A DNA stretch of 40,191 nucleotides from H17-190 sp034435615 (GCA_034435615.1 DAOTWZ010000051.1:1-40191); one strand, 5' to 3'; numbered from the stretch's first letter, positions 31,102-39,976 are shown. Notes: generated from the letters alone by a model not told the origin. Numbers and translations: made by a program.

Positions 31102-32827
31102 TCCCGGAGCCTCTGCCCCGGGCCAGGGAGCGAGACCGTTGAGTCCGGTCCAGCGAGCGGCACCGTTACCCCGGTCCTTCCACCTCCCCTGGCTGGGGGA
31201 GGCGCTGTCCGCCGTCGGCCTGGCCGCCCTGCTGGCCACGCCGATGGCGGTGGCGGCACTGGCCGGGCCGGGCTGGAGCGTCTGGGCTGCCATGGCCGGC
31301 GGCTGGGCGGCCTATCTGGCCATCGCCTGGCGGGCTGATGCCGCGGTAGCCATAGGCGCCCTCCTAGTCTGGCTGGCGACGCAGCGGATGGCGGCGGCCC
31401 TCCTCTCTCCCTTCGTGCCGGCGGAGGAGGTGCGTCACGTCCTCGCCTACAAAGAAGGGCTCATGGCCGCCCTCCTGCTGGCGGGAGCGGGCCGCCTCCT
31501 CTGGCGCTGGCGACAGGGCGGCCCCCTGTGGCGGCCGCTCCTGCCAGACCTCTTGGCCCTTCTCTTCCTGATGGTCGTCCTGGCCCACTTCGTCCTCTCG
31601 GAGGCCGCCCTCGCCGACCGGCTGACCTACCTGCGGCGTTGGTGTATGCCCTGCCTCCTCTACTTCGCCGGCCGGGCTCTGACGCCCGACCCTTCGCTCT
31701 TCCTGCGCTCGCTGCGACTCTTCCTGGGCCTGGCGGCGCTGGTGGCCGTGTTCGGCCTGGTGGAGCGCTTCCTTCTGGCCCCCGCCTTCTGGATGGACAC
31801 GGTGGACGCCGTGGCCTTCTACCGGCAGCAGATCGAGGCAGGCCTCATCCCCGGCCAGTGGCTCTTCGTCTACCGGGGGCTGCCGGACGGTGTCTTCTCG
31901 GCCCTGCCTCTGACCGTCCCCGTGCGGCGGCTGGTCTCCACCTTCTTGGAGCCCACCACCCTGGCCCTCTTCCTGGCCCTGGCGCTGGTGCTGGCCCTGG
32001 CCGCCCAGCCAGAGAGGCGGCGGCCCATCGGCTGGCCCCTGCTGGCCCTCGCCCTGCTCCTGGCGACGGCCCTGTTGGCCACCCTGGGGCGGGCGGGTAT
32101 GCTGGTGGCCATCGTGGGCGGAGGGGTGCTCGCCCTCCTGGCCCTAGGGAGAGGGCGGCCCTGGCCGGCCCTGGCCGCGGCGATAGTCTTGCCGCCGCTT
32201 CTGGCCGCCCTGGCCGTCACCACCCTGCCAGACGTTCCCGCCCGCGGCCAGGTGACCGCCCTCCTAGAGTGGTCATCGGCGATGCCTGCGCCGGCCTCGC
32301 CACCGCCCGCCGGGGCGCCGGCGCCCAGCGGACCGGCGCCCACCGACCGTCCTCCCGGCAGCACCGCCGAGGGGGCGGCCCGCCACGTATGGGGCCTCCG
32401 GGAGGGGCTACGGCAGATGGCCGAGGCCCCCCTGGGCCTGGGCCTGGGGGCAGCCGGCCTGTGGAGCGAGGCGCCAGACGTGGGGGGCGAGAGCGCCCTG
32501 GGCGCCCTGACGGCGCAACTGGGAGTCTTCGGACTGGGCTTCTGGCTCCTCTTCCTCCTGTCGTTGGCAGCGGCGCTCCTGCTGCCCTCCCTGGGCGACG
32601 CGAAGGAGGAGCGAGGCCCGCACTGGAGGATGTGGAGGGGGCTGGCAGCCGGCCTCCTGGGACTCCTCATTGCCTCTTGGTTCAGCGAGTCGGCGGCTGG
32701 CGTGACGGGGACGGCCGCGTACTACCTCTTCGCCGGGTGGGGCGTGGCCCTGGCCGGCGGACTGCCCCTCCCGCTACCCATGCCGTACCATCCCTCCCGA
32801 CAGGCGACCCAGGGCCTGGCCCGATGA
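31091..32827 (+). CDS. O-antigen polymerase/ligase-like membrane protein
   Basis: A 578-residue protein with about 11-13 hydrophobic helices, a large loop in the second half (about 385-445) rich in Pro/Ala, and the O-antigen ligase-type segment GLGLGAAGLWSE following it. This is the pattern of Wzy/WaaL-like proteins, which polymerise or transfer lipid-linked glycans outside the membrane. Its place between the phosphoglycosyl transferase and glycosyltransferases supports that role. GTG 31091 overlaps the previous stop by 11 bases with only a weak AAGAAGG upstream; TTG 31139 is an alternative start. Whether it acts as polymerase or ligase cannot be settled from sequence. Confidence 0.8.
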   Translation: MPDSPGASAPGQGARPLSPVQRAAPLPRSFHLPWLGEALSAVGLAALLATPMAVAALAGPGWSVWAAMAGGWAAYLAIAWRADAAVAIGALLVWLATQRMAAALLSPFVPAEEVRHVLAYKEGLMAALLLAGAGRLLWRWRQGGPLWRPLLPDLLALLFLMVVLAHFVLSEAALADRLTYLRRWCMPCLLYFAGRALTPDPSLFLRSLRLFLGLAALVAVFGLVERFLLAPAFWMDTVDAVAFYRQQIEAGLIPGQWLFVYRGLPDGVFSALPLTVPVRRLVSTFLEPTTLALFLALALVLALAAQPERRRPIGWPLLALALLLATALLATLGRAGMLVAIVGGGVLALLALGRGRPWPALAAAIVLPPLLAALAVTTLPDVPARGQVTALLEWSSAMPAPASPPPAGAPAPSGPAPTDRPPGSTAEGAARHVWGLREGLRQMAEAPLGLGLGAAGLWSEAPDVGGESALGALTAQLGVFGLGFWLLFLLSLAAALLLPSLGDAKEERGPHWRMWRGLAAGLLGLLIASWFSESAAGVTGTAAYYLFAGWGVALAGGLPLPLPMPYHPSRQATQGLAR

Positions 32828-34023
32828 AGCTCCTCTTCCTGACCCACCAGTTCCCCTACCCGCCAGACAGCGGCGGCCGTATCAAGAGCTGGACGCTGCT
32901 GGAGCATCTGCGGGGCATCGCCGATGTCCATCTGCTATGCTTCCAGGGCCAGCCCTTCACCCGGGAGCAGGCCGCCTACGCCGCCGGCTTCGGCGACCGG
33001 CTCTTGACCGTCCCCTTCGTCCGGCCGCGCAGCCTCCGCAGCCTGCTGGGCAGCTACGCCGCTGGTCTCCCCCTCAGCGTCTATCGCAACCACAGCCAGG
33101 CGATGGCCCGCGCCGTGAAGGAACGGCTGGAGAGCGTCCCCTTCGATGCTCTCTTCGCCGACCACGAGTACATGGGCCAGTACGTCCCCCCCGACTTCCC
33201 GGGGCTGAGCATCCTCCACCTCCACAACGTGGAGAGCCTCATGTGGCAGCGGCAGTCCCGGCAGGAGCGCGACCCGCTGCGACGGTTGGTCATGGCGCTG
33301 GAGGCGCGACGCCTCCGCCGCTACGAAGCCAGCATAGTCCAGCGCTTCCGCAAGGTCTTCGTGGTATCGGGGCCGGAGAGAGAGGCAGCGCTGGCCCTGG
33401 GGGCGCCGCCGGAGAGGCTAGGCGTGCTGCCCAACGTTCCCCTGCCGGAGGTGCTGGAGCGGCCTCCCCTCTCATTTGAAGCCGCCTCTCCCACTGTCCT
33501 CTACGTGGGCACCCTCTCCTGGATGCCCAACCAGCAGGGGCTGCGGTGGTTCCTGGGCTCCTGCCTGCCCCAGCTGCGGCGTCGCGAGCCCCAGGCGCGG
33601 GCACTGGTGGCGGGGGCCGATGCCCCCCGCTGGCTGCGGGAGCTGGCGCAGCGCAGCGACGCCCTCTCCCTGCTCAGTCCCCTTCCCATCGGGGCCGAGG
33701 AGGAGCTGTACAGGAGCAGCCGCGCCTTCGTGGAGCCGGTGCGCGGCGGGGGCGGCACCAAGGTGAAGGTGCTCACCGCTCTGGCCCGCGGCCTGCCAGT
33801 GGTGGCCACGCCGGACGGCGTCCTGGGGATCGATGCCGTGCCGGGCGTCCACCTCCTGGTGGCGGCCACCGCCGAGGAGATGGCGGAGCGGCTCCAGGGA
33901 CTCCTGGCGGACCCCTCCGAGTGGCGGCGCCTCAGCAACGCCGGCCGGGCCCTCATCGAAGAGCGCTACCGGCCGGAGGTGGCCTACAGACCTCTGCTGG
34001 AGGCCCTGGTGGGCGCCCGATGA
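32824..34023 (+). CDS. Glycosyltransferase, GT4-type (GT-B fold)
   Basis: A 400-residue glycosyltransferase. The N-terminal Rossmann half starts MKLLFLTHQFPYPPDSGG; the C-terminal half contains VLYVGTLSWMPNQQG and the nucleotide-sugar site FVEPVRGGGGTKVKVLTAL (about 303-321), typical of GT4 enzymes of the TIGR03087-like group. It adds one sugar to the growing lipid-linked chain on the cytoplasmic side. The ATG overlaps the stop of the polymerase-like gene (ATGA), as does its own stop with the next start, so the genes form one translationally coupled unit. Donor and acceptor are unknown. Confidence 0.9.
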   Translation: MKLLFLTHQFPYPPDSGGRIKSWTLLEHLRGIADVHLLCFQGQPFTREQAAYAAGFGDRLLTVPFVRPRSLRSLLGSYAAGLPLSVYRNHSQAMARAVKERLESVPFDALFADHEYMGQYVPPDFPGLSILHLHNVESLMWQRQSRQERDPLRRLVMALEARRLRRYEASIVQRFRKVFVVSGPEREAALALGAPPERLGVLPNVPLPEVLERPPLSFEAASPTVLYVGTLSWMPNQQGLRWFLGSCLPQLRRREPQARALVAGADAPRWLRELAQRSDALSLLSPLPIGAEEELYRSSRAFVEPVRGGGGTKVKVLTALARGLPVVATPDGVLGIDAVPGVHLLVAATAEEMAERLQGLLADPSEWRRLSNAGRALIEERYRPEVAYRPLLEALVGAR

Positions 34024-34832
34024 GGCTGCGCGTTCTGGACGTCCCCGTCGACCTCGTGCGGCGGGAGGAGGCGATGGCCCTCCTGGCTTCCTACCTGCGG
34101 CACCGGGGCAGACTGCTGCACGTGGTCACCGTCAACCCGGAGTGCATCGCCATCGCCCGCAGGAGTCCCACCTACCACCGCATCGTCAGCAGCGCCGGCC
34201 TGGCCCTGGTGGACGGCGTGGGGGTGGAGATGGTGGCCCGCCTGCGGGGGGCCAGGACGGCAGAGCGCTTCCCCGGCGCAGACCTGGTATGGGAACTGGC
34301 CCGCCTCTGCCATGAGAGCGGGGCCCGGCTCTTCTTCCTGGGCTCCCGGCCGGAGGTAGCGGCGGCCGCCGTCGACAGGCTCAGGGAGCGCTACCCGGGC
34401 CTCCAAGTGGACTGGCACTCTCCGCCCCACTCACCGGCCTTGAGGCTGCCGGCGGCGGAGGAGGCTGCCATCCTGGCCTGCCTGCGGCGTTTCGCCCCGC
34501 ACGTGCTGTGCGTGGCCCTGGGCATGCCCAAACAGGAGGTGTGGATAGCCGATCACCGGGAGGAGCTGGAGATGCTGGGCGTTCGGGTGGCCGTGGGAGT
34601 GGGCGGGGCGCTGGACTACCTGGCGGGGGCGCTGCCCCGGCCCCCCAGGGCCCTCCGCCGGGCGGGGCTGGAGTGGCTCTATCGGCTGCTGCGGCAGCCG
34701 CGTCGGCGCTGGCGGCGTCAGCTCTCCAGACTTCCCTACTTCCTCGTCCTGGCCCTGGCCGAGGCGTTGAGGGAACGATTGGGCCAGAGCAGCAGGCCAC
34801 CCTCCCACAGGCCGCGCCAGAGGCGAGAGTAG
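34020..34832 (+). CDS. WecG/TagA/CpsF family glycosyltransferase (GT26)
   Basis: A 270-residue member of the WecG/TagA/CpsF family. The family signatures are present in order: VVTVNPECIAIAR, the VDGVGVEMVARL segment with its catalytic-type Asp, FFLGSRPE, CVALGMPKQEVWI, and VGVGGALDYLAG. These enzymes usually transfer the second sugar (ManNAc or a ManNAcA relative) to an undecaprenyl-diphosphate-linked GlcNAc. It therefore probably acts straight after the phosphoglycosyl transferase here. The C-terminal tail is Arg-rich, which would hold it to the membrane. Its last 97 bases overlap the end of the convergent flippase gene. Confidence 0.92.
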   Translation: MRLRVLDVPVDLVRREEAMALLASYLRHRGRLLHVVTVNPECIAIARRSPTYHRIVSSAGLALVDGVGVEMVARLRGARTAERFPGADLVWELARLCHESGARLFFLGSRPEVAAAAVDRLRERYPGLQVDWHSPPHSPALRLPAAEEAAILACLRRFAPHVLCVALGMPKQEVWIADHREELEMLGVRVAVGVGGALDYLAGALPRPPRALRRAGLEWLYRLLRQPRRRWRRQLSRLPYFLVLALAEALRERLGQSSRPPSHRPRQRRE

Positions 34833-36124
34833 AACGCTAGGTCTCCCCGGCCGATGACCAGAAGGTCACGCAAGGGCCTGGAGGAGAGCCGACGGTACCA
34901 GTAGAGGGCGCTCAGCAGCCCCACCGTGTAGGCGAGGGAGGAGGCGATGGCGGCGCCGTCCACCGCCAGCCAGGGGATGAGGGCCAGGTCCAGAAGCAGC
35001 GTGGCCACGAAGGCGGCGGTGATGGAATAGGTGTGGTAGATGAGCTTCCCCTGGCTGAAGAAGTAACTCCCCAGGATGCGGGAGGCGCTAGCCGCCAGCA
35101 CCCCTGGCAGGAGCAAGACCAGGGGACGCACCGACCCCGAGAACTGCTCGCCGAAGACCAGGGGCACCAGAAGCGGTGCCGCCAGGGCCAGGCCGAGGGC
35201 CACCAGAGCGCTCGCCAGAGTGGTGTGACGACAGACCACTGGCGTCAGGGCCTCCGCCTCGCGGCGTGGCATGCGGGTGAGGCGGGGCTGCAGCACGATG
35301 GCCACGGCGGCGGCCAGCCACCAAACGCTCTCGGCCAGGCCTACCGCCACCACATACTGGCCCACCGCTGCCCGGCCGACGAAGGCTGCCACCAGGTACT
35401 GGTCCAGACGGTAGTTGAACATCTGGACGATGTTGGCGACCTGCCCCTGCAGTCCGTAGCGCACCTGGTCGGACAGCACCAGCGACAGCCGGCTGAAGGC
35501 GCCCCGCCAGGAGAGGCGCCAGGGGGCCACCAGCAGGAGGGCCAGGACATCCGCCAGGAGGAAGGAGCCCACCCAGGCATAGACGGCGCCGTGGATGTCC
35601 AGTCGGCCCCATGCCCACAGGAGGGCGGCCGCCACCACGGCCACCAGCCCCTGGACCGTCGCCACCACCAGCATGGCCAGGAAGCGGCTCCGTCCGTGCA
35701 GGAAGGAGACGAGGACCAGGTACCCCACGAGGATGGTCACCGCCGGGGCGTATAGCCAGTAGGAGGGGCCGGGGACGAAGAGCTGGGGCCCCGCCACGGC
35801 CGCGTAGGCCAGCATGGCCAGCGTGGCCAGGACGCCGGTGCCGAGCACAACCGTCAGGCTACCCGCCAGGAGCTGCTCGATGCGATAGGCCCCCCTGTTC
35901 AGGTAGTAGACGTTGGAGAGGCCCAGGCCCAGATTGGCCAGTCCGCCAGCGATGAGAACGGAGAGGTAGAAGAGGCTGTAAGTGCCCAGGCCATCGTCGC
36001 CCAGGCCGCGCGCCAGCACCACGCGCAGGAGGAAGGCCAGGCCATAAGAGAAGACCTGGGACAGGAACATGAGGTTGATATGGAGGAGGAAATGGTCCTT
36101 GGGACGGTCAGAGACTGCAGTCAT
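34736..36124 (-). CDS. Polysaccharide flippase (Wzx/MOP superfamily)
   Basis: A 462-residue protein with about 12-14 membrane helices and the N-terminal segment of MOP-family oligosaccharide flippases (SYGLAFLLRVVLARGLGDDG, then GTYSLFYLSVLI). It would move the undecaprenyl-linked repeat unit made by the neighbouring enzymes to the outer face, where the polymerase-like protein acts. It is read toward the polysaccharide operon. The start is ATG 36124 with no strong Shine-Dalgarno. The 97-base convergent overlap with the GT26 gene is long for real genes; a shorter C-terminus is not possible because the first stop in frame is at 34736. Confidence 0.88.
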   Translation of the reverse strand: MTAVSDRPKDHFLLHINLMFLSQVFSYGLAFLLRVVLARGLGDDGLGTYSLFYLSVLIAGGLANLGLGLSNVYYLNRGAYRIEQLLAGSLTVVLGTGVLATLAMLAYAAVAGPQLFVPGPSYWLYAPAVTILVGYLVLVSFLHGRSRFLAMLVVATVQGLVAVVAAALLWAWGRLDIHGAVYAWVGSFLLADVLALLLVAPWRLSWRGAFSRLSLVLSDQVRYGLQGQVANIVQMFNYRLDQYLVAAFVGRAAVGQYVVAVGLAESVWWLAAAVAIVLQPRLTRMPRREAEALTPVVCRHTTLASALVALGLALAAPLLVPLVFGEQFSGSVRPLVLLLPGVLAASASRILGSYFFSQGKLIYHTYSITAAFVATLLLDLALIPWLAVDGAAIASSLAYTVGLLSALYWYRRLSSRPLRDLLVIGRGDLAFYSRLWRGLWEGGLLLWPNRSLNASARARTRK

Positions 36125-36191
36125 GCTAGGTGCGGCGGCCCTGCCCCCCTAGTGTAGGGCTGGGGCCTCATAACAGCAACGCCGCCGCCCC

Positions 36192-36221
36192 TCGACAGGT
36201 AGCGGCCCCCTCTGTTATCAT
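36192..36221 (+). promoter_or_regulatory. Promoter of tRNA-Pro
   Basis: TCGACA (36192-36197) and TATCAT (36216-36221) are 18 bases apart and end 19 bases before the tRNA. Each hexamer matches the consensus at five of six positions. Confidence 0.65.
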
Positions 36222-36240
36222 CCGCGCGAGGGTGGGAAAA

Positions 36241-36317
36241 CGGGGTGTAGCTCAGCCAGGAAGAGCGCACGGTTCGGGTCCGTGAGGTCGGCGGTTCAAA
36301 TCCGCCCACCCCGACCA
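36241..36317 (+). tRNA. tRNA-Pro (anticodon CGG)
   Basis: The sequence starts CGGGGTGTAGCTCAGCC and folds as a cloverleaf with acceptor stem CGGGGTG/CACCCCG, anticodon stem CACGG/CCGTG and loop TTCGGGT giving CGG, and T-loop TTCAAAT. The first base C is typical of tRNA-Pro. The discriminator is A and CCA is encoded (36315-36317). A small GGCG/CGCC stem (36318-36330) follows directly, without a T-run. Confidence 0.96.
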
Positions 36318-36457
36318 GGCGAGAGACGCCGAAAGGTGTAACCAACTCCCGCCCCGAATGTCCCAGGATACGCAGGTAGAGGACAGACATACCGCTTTCC
36401 ATCAGCCTGACCAGTCCCAGGGGCCAGTCATCGGCCCAACTCGCCGTTCCCAGGGGC

Positions 36458-36486
36458 TTGCAGTTACAGGCAGCAGCGTTTATAAA
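36458..36486 (+). promoter_or_regulatory. Promoter of the TPR protein gene
   Basis: TTGCAG (36458-36463) and TATAAA (36481-36486) are separated by exactly 17 bases, about 35 bases before the start codon. Both are near-consensus. Confidence 0.7.
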
Positions 36487-36521
36487 TGGCGGGCGGCTAT
36501 GGTGAGGAGGTCGGATAGCAG

Positions 36522-37391
36522 ATGGTATACGAGATCGAAGACCGGGGCGTGCTGAGGCGGCAACAGGCCGAACTGGCCATCCGGCTGGCCCTGGAGGGCC
36601 GGTGGGAGGAGGCCGTGCGCCTGAACCGGGCCATCGTGGAGGCCTTCCCCACCGATGTGGAGGCCTATAACCGCCTGGGGAAGGCGCTCACAGAGCTAGG
36701 GCGCTACGCCGAGGCCCGGGAGGCCTACACCCGTGCTCTGGAGCTGGACCCCAACAACAGCATCGCCCGGCGCAACCTCTCTCGCCTCGCCTTCCTGGAG
36801 GCCCAGGCGGCCGGGGTGGCCCAGGGGACGGCCCGGCGTAAGCTCCCGCCGGAGATGTTCATCGAGGAGACGGGGAAGACGGGCGTTACCACCCTGCTGC
36901 ACCCCAACCGGGAGGCGGCAGCCCGCCTCTCCGCCGGGGACGAGGTCTTCCTGCGCCGCAGCAACGGCTCTCTGCGGGTGGTGGATCCCTACGGCGAGCC
37001 CCTGGGAGAGGTGGAGCCCCGCCTAGCCCAGCGCCTGATACGCCTCATGGAGGGTGGCAACCGCTACGTGGCCGCCATCAGCAACCTGACCGAGACGGGC
37101 GATGTGCGCGTCTTCATCCGGGAGGTCTACCAGCACCCCAGCCAGGCTGGCAAGCTCTCCTTCCCGCCCCAGCCCACCGAGCCCTTCCGTCCCTACGTGA
37201 AGGACCGGCTCCTCCGGCTGGACCGCTACCAGGAAGAGGTCGAGGAGCCAGAGGAGCTGGAGGAGATGGAGGAGTGGGGAGAAGAAGGCCAGCCGACCTC
37301 TGCCCGGGCCGCCGATGAACTGGAAGACGTCATCGGCGAGGAGGAGGAGCTGGCCCCGGAGCCGGAGGACGCGGCAGAAGAGGAGCTCTAG
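36522..37391 (+). CDS. Tetratricopeptide-repeat protein with acidic tail
   Basis: A 289-residue cytoplasmic protein. At least two TPR units are clear at about 14-90 (EGRWEEAVRLNRAIVEAFP, then AYNRLGKALTELGRYAEA), followed by a weaker third. A middle domain (about 105-225) of mixed strands and helices includes DEVFLRRSNGSLRVVDPYG and RYVAAISNLTE and resembles no family I can name. The last 50 residues are almost all Glu, Asp and Pro and should be disordered. TPRs mediate protein binding, so an adaptor role is likely. GAGGAGGT lies 10 bases before the ATG. It is a single-gene unit with its own promoter, followed by an ABC exporter pair. Confidence 0.8.
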   Translation: MVYEIEDRGVLRRQQAELAIRLALEGRWEEAVRLNRAIVEAFPTDVEAYNRLGKALTELGRYAEAREAYTRALELDPNNSIARRNLSRLAFLEAQAAGVAQGTARRKLPPEMFIEETGKTGVTTLLHPNREAAARLSAGDEVFLRRSNGSLRVVDPYGEPLGEVEPRLAQRLIRLMEGGNRYVAAISNLTETGDVRVFIREVYQHPSQAGKLSFPPQPTEPFRPYVKDRLLRLDRYQEEVEEPEELEEMEEWGEEGQPTSARAADELEDVIGEEEELAPEPEDAAEEEL

Positions 37392-37518
37392 CGGGGCCGC
37401 CTCCCCGGCGGCCGGGACTCCCCTTACCTACCCCTGCCAGGCCGGGCTTCCTGCCCGCTCCGCCATGCTCCCACGGCCCCGGCGGGGCCAGAGGTATCAT
37501 CTCTCGCAGGTGAAGAGC

Positions 37519-38439
37519 GTGTCCGCCATCATAGTCGCCCGCGGTTTGGTGAAGCGCTACGGCAATTTCACCGCCGTGGACGGTATCTCCTTCGAGGTGG
37601 AAGAGGGAGAGGCGCTGGGCCTCCTGGGCCCCAACGGTGCTGGCAAGACCACCACTATCCGTCTCATCTGTGGCCTCTCTCCTCTGACGGCGGGCGAACT
37701 GCTGGTGGACGGCCTGGACGTGCGGCGCCACGCCCGCCAGGTCAAGGGGCGGCTGGGCATAGTCCCCCAGCATGACAACCTGGACCCAGAGCTCACCGTC
37801 CGCCAGAACCTGCTGGCCTACAGTCGCTATTACGACCTACCGCGCCCCCTGGCCGAGGCCCGCATCCGGGAGGCGCTGGCCCTCTTCCAGCTACTCGACT
37901 ACGAGCGCCAGCGCATAGAGACCCTCTCCGTCGGGCTGCGGCGTCGGCTCATCATCGCCCGGGCGCTGGTCAACGCCCCCCGCATCCTCGTCCTGGACGA
38001 GCCGACCATCGGCCTCGACCCCCAGGCCCGGCGCCTCACCTGGGAGAAGCTGCGCCAGCTCCAGGCCCAGGGGACTACCCTCCTCCTCACCACCCACTAT
38101 CTGGAGGAGGCGGCCCACCTCTGTGACCGCCTCCTCATCATCCACCAGGGTCGGGTCCTGGCGGAGGGCCGGCCCGCCGAGCTGGTGGAGCGCTATGCTG
38201 GCCGGCGGGTCATAGAGGTCTACTCCAGCAATCCGGACGAGGAGGAGCGCATACGGCGGCTGCTGGCCGACCGCCCCGGGGTGGAGATGGAGCGGGACAG
38301 CGAGGCCCTCTACATCTACCTGCGCCGGGACGATGGCCTGGACCTCGCCCCCTTCCACCGCCTGGGCCAGCGGGTGGTGCTGCGAGAGGCGAACCTGGAG
38401 GACGTCTTCCTCCGCCTCACGGGACGGGGGCTCCGGTGA
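37519..38439 (+). CDS. ABC-2 type exporter ATP-binding protein (DrrA/NodI-like)
   Basis: A 306-residue ABC ATPase. Walker A is GPNGAGKTT, the Q-loop IVPQHDN, the signature LSVGLRRRL (in place of LSGGQ, as in many DrrA/NodI proteins), Walker B ILVLDEPTIGLD, and the H-loop TTHYLEE. The C-terminal 80 residues are the small extra domain seen in drug and polysaccharide exporters. GTG 37519 is chosen because AGGTGA lies just upstream; GTG 37510 and ATG 37465 are in-frame alternatives. The stop overlaps the permease start. The exported substrate is unknown; lipids, glycans and small drugs are all handled by this group. Confidence 0.93.
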   Translation: MSAIIVARGLVKRYGNFTAVDGISFEVEEGEALGLLGPNGAGKTTTIRLICGLSPLTAGELLVDGLDVRRHARQVKGRLGIVPQHDNLDPELTVRQNLLAYSRYYDLPRPLAEARIREALALFQLLDYERQRIETLSVGLRRRLIIARALVNAPRILVLDEPTIGLDPQARRLTWEKLRQLQAQGTTLLLTTHYLEEAAHLCDRLLIIHQGRVLAEGRPAELVERYAGRRVIEVYSSNPDEEERIRRLLADRPGVEMERDSEALYIYLRRDDGLDLAPFHRLGQRVVLREANLEDVFLRLTGRGLR

Positions 38440-39221
38440 TGGCGACGGCGCTGGCCTGGCCCGGCATATCGCGGCGGGCGCTGCGGGTCTGGCAGCGCAA
38501 CCGTGACGTATACCTGAACACCTGGCGGGCAGAGCTGGTCTGGCCCTTGCTGGAGCCTGCCCTCACGCTGGTAGCCCTCGGCCTGGGGCTGGGGGAATTC
38601 GTGGAGCTGGGGCGCCCAGAGCGCTACATAGACTTCGTGGCACCGGGCCTCCTGGCCATCTTCCCCATGTGGGCCGCCTCCTCGGAGGCCGGCTGGGGCG
38701 CCTACTTCCGTATGGAGAGCCAGCGCACCTTCGATGCCATCCTGGCCACTCCCCTGGACGTGGACGATATCACGACGGGAGAAGTCCTCTGGGCCGCCAC
38801 TCGCTCCATCATCAGCGTGGCCTACATACTGGTGGTGGCCGCCGCCTTCGGGGCAGTGGCCTCCCCTCTGGCCGTCCTGGCCCTCCCCTTCGGCCTCCTG
38901 CCCGGGCTCCTCTTCGGGGCGGCCTCCCTCTGCTACACGGCGGTGGCCCGCTCCGTCAGCTCCCTCAACTACTTCTTCGCCCTCTTCATCACCCCTCAGT
39001 TCTGGCTCTCCGGCGCCTTCTTCCCCCTGGACCAGATGCCGGCCTGGGTGCGAGCGGTGGCCTGGTGGTCGCCGGCGGCCCATGCCACGGACATCTATCG
39101 CGGTCTCCTGCGGGGCGGCCTGGAGGCGTCCCACCTCTACGACCTCCTGTGGCTCCTGGTGGCCACCGCCCTCTTCCATCTGCTGGCTACGAACCTGCTG
39201 CGACGGCGGCTAGTCCGTTGA
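38439..39221 (+). CDS. ABC-2 type exporter permease (NodJ/DrrB-like)
   Basis: A 260-residue ABC-2 permease with six predicted membrane helices and the family's C-terminal segment FFPLDQMPAWVRAVAWWSPA, followed by HATDIYRGLL. It should dimerise and pair with the ATPase encoded immediately upstream; its ATG overlaps that gene's stop by one base. A GTG directly in front of the ATG is an equivalent start. There is nothing in the pair to show whether it exports polysaccharide, lipid or a toxic compound. Confidence 0.93.
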   Translation: MATALAWPGISRRALRVWQRNRDVYLNTWRAELVWPLLEPALTLVALGLGLGEFVELGRPERYIDFVAPGLLAIFPMWAASSEAGWGAYFRMESQRTFDAILATPLDVDDITTGEVLWAATRSIISVAYILVVAAAFGAVASPLAVLALPFGLLPGLLFGAASLCYTAVARSVSSLNYFFALFITPQFWLSGAFFPLDQMPAWVRAVAWWSPAAHATDIYRGLLRGGLEASHLYDLLWLLVATALFHLLATNLLRRRLVR

Positions 39222-39247
39222 TGGCCCGCCGCCAGCCGACGTAGTAT
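39218..39247 (+). promoter_or_regulatory. Candidate promoter for a leaderless transcript of the hydrolase gene
   Basis: TTGATG (39218-39223), overlapping the permease stop, and TAGTAT (39242-39247) are 18 bases apart. The start codon is only 9 bases past the -10 and there is no Shine-Dalgarno, so the mRNA may begin at or near the ATG. Confidence 0.5.
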
Positions 39248-39256
39248 CCTCTAGAC

Positions 39257-39958
39257 ATGAGGCCCAGGATAGGCATTCCCCTCTGGAAGGCATCGGCAGG
39301 CGAGGGGATCCGGCACTACGAGGAGAGCGTCCGGCGGGCGGGCGGCGAGCCGGTGCTCCTGCGGCCCGGCGCCTCCCTGGCGGGCGTCCAGGGACTCCTC
39401 CTCACCGGCGGAGCGGATATAGACCCCCGCCTCTACGGAGAGGAGCGACACCCGGAGACCCAGCTCCCCGACCGGCAGCGCGACGAGCACGAGCTCCTCC
39501 TGCTCCGGGGGGCGCTGGAGCAGGGGCTGCCGGTGCTCGCCATCTGCCGCGGTCATCAGCTCCTTAACGTCGACGTCGCCCTGGGGGGCAAGCTCCTGCA
39601 GGACATCCCGGGCGGCCATCATCGCGCCGGGGGCAGGGACTCCGCCTGGCATCCGGTGCGGCTGGCACAGGAAGGGCTGCTCTGGGAGCTCTACGGGGTG
39701 GAAGAGCTGTGGGTCAACTCCCGCCACCACCAGGCGGTGACGCCGGCGCTCCTGGCCTCCCGTCTGCGCCCCCTGGCCCTGGCCGACAACGGCGCCCTGG
39801 TGGAGGCAGTCAGTGTGGAGGGCCACCCCTGGGCGGTGGGGGTGCAGTGGCACCCGGAGCGCCCCGAGATGTGGGGCGAGGGCACGCAGCCGGAGGGCCC
39901 GATTGCCGCCGCCGCGCCCCTCTTCGCCGCCTTCATCGCTGCCTGCGGTGATAGATAG
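39257..39958 (+). CDS. Class I glutamine-amidotransferase-like gamma-glutamyl hydrolase (peptidase C26, PuuD-like)
   Basis: A 233-residue protein of the gamma-glutamyl-GABA hydrolase group. The oxyanion strand is LLLTGGADIDP; the nucleophile is Cys97 in AICRGHQLLN; the pair is completed by His199 and Glu201 in QWHPE. The motif NSRHHQAV also matches the group. PuuD removes glutamate from gamma-glutamyl-GABA in putrescine breakdown; relatives cut other gamma-glutamyl amides, and no putrescine genes are nearby, so the substrate is open. The ATG has no ribosome-binding site, and a promoter ends 9 bases before it, suggesting a leaderless message. Confidence 0.9.
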   Translation: MRPRIGIPLWKASAGEGIRHYEESVRRAGGEPVLLRPGASLAGVQGLLLTGGADIDPRLYGEERHPETQLPDRQRDEHELLLLRGALEQGLPVLAICRGHQLLNVDVALGGKLLQDIPGGHHRAGGRDSAWHPVRLAQEGLLWELYGVEELWVNSRHHQAVTPALLASRLRPLALADNGALVEAVSVEGHPWAVGVQWHPERPEMWGEGTQPEGPIAAAAPLFAAFIAACGDR

Positions 39959-39976
39959 CTAGCACACGCTCCCACC

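Noticed and set aside
31528..34023. 831-codon frame reading through the polymerase-like gene into the GT4 glycosyltransferase
   Set aside because: Only the part from ATG 32824 is protein-like; the upstream part is an Arg/Pro/Gly-rich shadow of the membrane protein gene in another frame.
36121..36402. 93-codon frame opposite tRNA-Pro
   Set aside because: Overlaps the complete tRNA gene and lacks start signals; the phrase resembling a common mis-annotated peptide arises from translating tRNA.
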